Origin: an uncultured Bacillota bacterium
Lineage (GTDB): Bacteria; Bacillota_I; Bacilli_A; Erysipelotrichales; Erysipelotrichaceae
Direction: 5' to 3'
Assembly (NCBI GenBank): GCA_949287785.1
Contig: CASEHR010000049.1
Coordinates: 1 to 6,650 of the forward strand
Length of the DNA: 6,650 nucleotides
The notes beneath the pieces were generated by a model. It was not told where the DNA came from, did not search any database, and was given only the letters and a program-made list of their open reading frames with translations. How positions within the stretch are numbered: the first letter of the stretch is position 1; each line of letters starts with the position of its first letter. The position numbers and the translations under genes are program-made. Shown here one piece after another: positions 5,164 to 6,650 of this stretch.

Positions 5164-6650
5164 TCAGCCGAAATACCAGCTCGGTAACCATCTTAAGATC
5201 CTGACGTAGAGATAAGATGTCTTAAAACCGCCGATGACCGGTAAAAACAAGAAAAACAGAAGACCGCTGACGATGATAAAACCCCAGAGGAAACGCTTAT
5301 AGATCTTCAGGTGTTCAGGTTTCAGGTTGAGGTAGATGTCATATAATACATAGACTAAAGTCATGATCAGAAACGGCACGCAGGGATAATAATGATAACT
5401 GAATGAGGTCCTGGTGACTAGGATCCATGGCCATAAAAGGCTCAGAAACATGATGACCAGTGTCGCCAGGGTGGTGTCTTTGACTTTTATGATCTTATAT
5501 ACAGCACAGACCATGGCGATAAAACCGGCAATACTGATAACGGGATTGTTGAAGCAGGAAATGCTCTGGATATAATCTTCACCTCTTTTGACATAGTACC
5601 AGATCGGACGGATGTCAAATAACCACTGATACCAGTCACTGGAATAGGGGTGGGTACTTTCAAGTCCGGTGTGATAGTTGAACATATAAGTGTTATATCT
5701 GATTGCCTGATCGAAGAATTCACCTATGTTCGTCCACCTATCGGCATACATCGGTACGAAGATGAAACTGATGACATATATGCAAAGCGGAACGATAATG
5801 AAGAATAAGATCGACCAAAAGAAGAGACAGACAGTCTTTTTCAATACCGGCCGACCGTCTTTTCTGGCTTGCAGAAGATAATGGATATTGTATATGAAGT
5901 AAATGAACGCAAGACCGACAGCACCATAGATGCCCGTCCACTTGGTCGCGATCGCCATTCCCATGGCGATACCGCTGAAAGCCAGCCATTTGAAGCATTT
6001 GCCGGTGTCTTTGGTATAATCGTATTTCAAGGCTTTGATCATAAGATAGAACATCAGGATGATAAAGAAGATGCTGAACGGTTCCAGCGTGGCGATCCGA
6101 CCGGTCGTATAATGCATAAAATCAAACGCGAAGAGTAAAGCCACCAAAAGCGACCATTTCTTTTTAAAGAATTCCCGTGCCAGAAGGTAGATCAAAGGGA
6201 TCATTGCGACACTGAACAAAGCACCCATGAAGCGGAAACCGAAGGTGTTGAAGCCAAAGATCTTAGTCCCCAAAGCCATGATCTCCGTTCCTAACAGCGG
6301 GTGGACGGCAGTGTACATCTTTTGTCCGTTGGCGATCTCATAGGCGTTACGGGCATGATATATCTCGTCAAAATACGTCTCGTCTTTATATGACGGATCA
6401 AGCGCAATGGTATCCTGTTCATCAATGATCTTTTGCGCATTGCTCAGATCGGAAGACAGTGAATCACTTATTACTTCGATATTTCGCACCTGTTGATCAT
6501 CGACCAGCCACAGTTCCGACAAGACGCCGTTTTTCGAAGGAAAGACGAGCTTGATATAAGGGTCATCGATATAGCCTGTATCGATGATCTGGTATTTGTA
6601 GAATTCTTCATCATCCAAAGTGGCAAGATAGGTATATTCGCCATCAACTT
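5164..6650 (-). CDS. GT39 / protein O-mannosyltransferase-like membrane glycosyltransferase, 5'-truncated by the window edge
   Basis: The minus-strand frame is open to the window edge (first whole codon at 6648), so the TTG at 6618 is internal; 494 C-terminal residues are visible. Numbered from 6648, the catalytic acidic pair of the PMT family is Asp94-Glu95 in TYFDEIYHARNAYE. After it come FGFRFMG, ATKWTG (234-239), the bacterial PMT signature HPYSSDWYQW through RPIWYY, and SYHYYP near the C-terminal membrane bundle. I count about ten hydrophobic spans (roughly 141-157, 165-180, 191-206, 221-236, 239-259, 272-298, 369-386, 393-411, 421-440, 453-471); the first span of the family would lie outside. 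The enzyme would move a sugar from a polyprenyl-phosphate carrier to protein or a cell-envelope acceptor outside the membrane. Residues 1-90, before the acidic pair, look extracytoplasmic and beta-rich. The usual HPPLGK reads HPLLGT here. It ends 18 bases from the convergent regulator. Confidence 0.92.
   Translation of the reverse strand, partial: VDGEYTYLATLDDEEFYKYQIIDTGYIDDPYIKLVFPSKNGVLSELWLVDDQQVRNIEVISDSLSSDLSNAQKIIDEQDTIALDPSYKDETYFDEIYHARNAYEIANGQKMYTAVHPLLGTEIMALGTKIFGFNTFGFRFMGALFSVAMIPLIYLLAREFFKKKWSLLVALLFAFDFMHYTTGRIATLEPFSIFFIILMFYLMIKALKYDYTKDTGKCFKWLAFSGIAMGMAIATKWTGIYGAVGLAFIYFIYNIHYLLQARKDGRPVLKKTVCLFFWSILFFIIVPLCIYVISFIFVPMYADRWTNIGEFFDQAIRYNTYMFNYHTGLESTHPYSSDWYQWLFDIRPIWYYVKRGEDYIQSISCFNNPVISIAGFIAMVCAVYKIIKVKDTTLATLVIMFLSLLWPWILVTRTSFSYHYYPCVPFLIMTLVYVLYDIYLNLKPEHLKIYKRFLWGFIIVSGLLFFLFLPVIGGFKTSYLYVRILRWLPSWYFG

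Noticed and set aside
5154..5168. GCTG-N7-CAGC hairpin between the regulator and glycosyltransferase genes
   Set aside because: It has only four base pairs, no following T-run, and overlaps the glycosyltransferase stop codon; it is too weak to call a terminator.
6616..6618. TTG as the start of the glycosyltransferase
   Set aside because: The frame remains open to the window edge with no convincing SD. The PMT fold needs a membrane span before the Asp-Glu pair, and none is visible after this TTG.
1..6650. CRISPR array, transposon ends, tRNA or riboswitch
   Set aside because: I saw no regularly spaced repeats, long terminal inverted repeats, cloverleaf sequence or long structured leader. All gaps between genes are shorter than 130 bases.

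Overview
The window looks like chromosomal DNA from a moderate-GC Firmicute. RpoC is of the short Gram-positive type, with no long insertion in the trigger loop, Shine-Dalgarno (SD) sequences are strong (AAGGAGG class), and the encoded proteins resemble gut Firmicutes. Residues in RpoC such as the insertion after the bridge helix and 'STHGVRKG' remind me of Erysipelotrichia-like lineages, but that placement is from memory and untested. I see no mobile element, CRISPR array, tRNA or rRNA.

Layout: (1) 1-2769, plus strand: the C-terminal three quarters of rpoC, 5' end outside the window. (2) 2770-2898: a tail-to-tail intergenic region with two hairpins, one a good rho-independent terminator for rpoC and the other best read as belonging to the minus-strand operon. 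(3) 4220 down to 2899, minus strand: a two-gene operon, a small flavodoxin followed by an aldo/keto reductase, joined by a TAATG stop/start overlap. (4) 4221-4320: a 100-bp divergent control region containing a LysR-type box (AGTAT-N11-ATACT) that covers the -10 of the regulator's own promoter. (5) 4321-5145, plus strand: a LysR-type regulator. (6) 5164-6650, minus strand: the C-terminal part of a multi-membrane-span GT39 (protein O-mannosyltransferase-like) glycosyltransferase, 5' end outside the window, ending 18 bp from the regulator.

How the genes may work together: the LysR regulator, its dyad and the divergent flavodoxin/aldo-keto reductase pair form a self-contained redox module. The simplest reading is that the regulator represses itself and activates the operon in response to an unknown small molecule, perhaps a carbonyl or quinone. 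The flavodoxin would act as electron carrier or FMN reductase and the aldo/keto reductase would reduce a carbonyl with NADPH. rpoC and the glycosyltransferase are housekeeping or envelope genes that flank it. I found no strong evidence of a wholly new system; the redox module and the divergence of several proteins from their family consensus are the points most worth checking.
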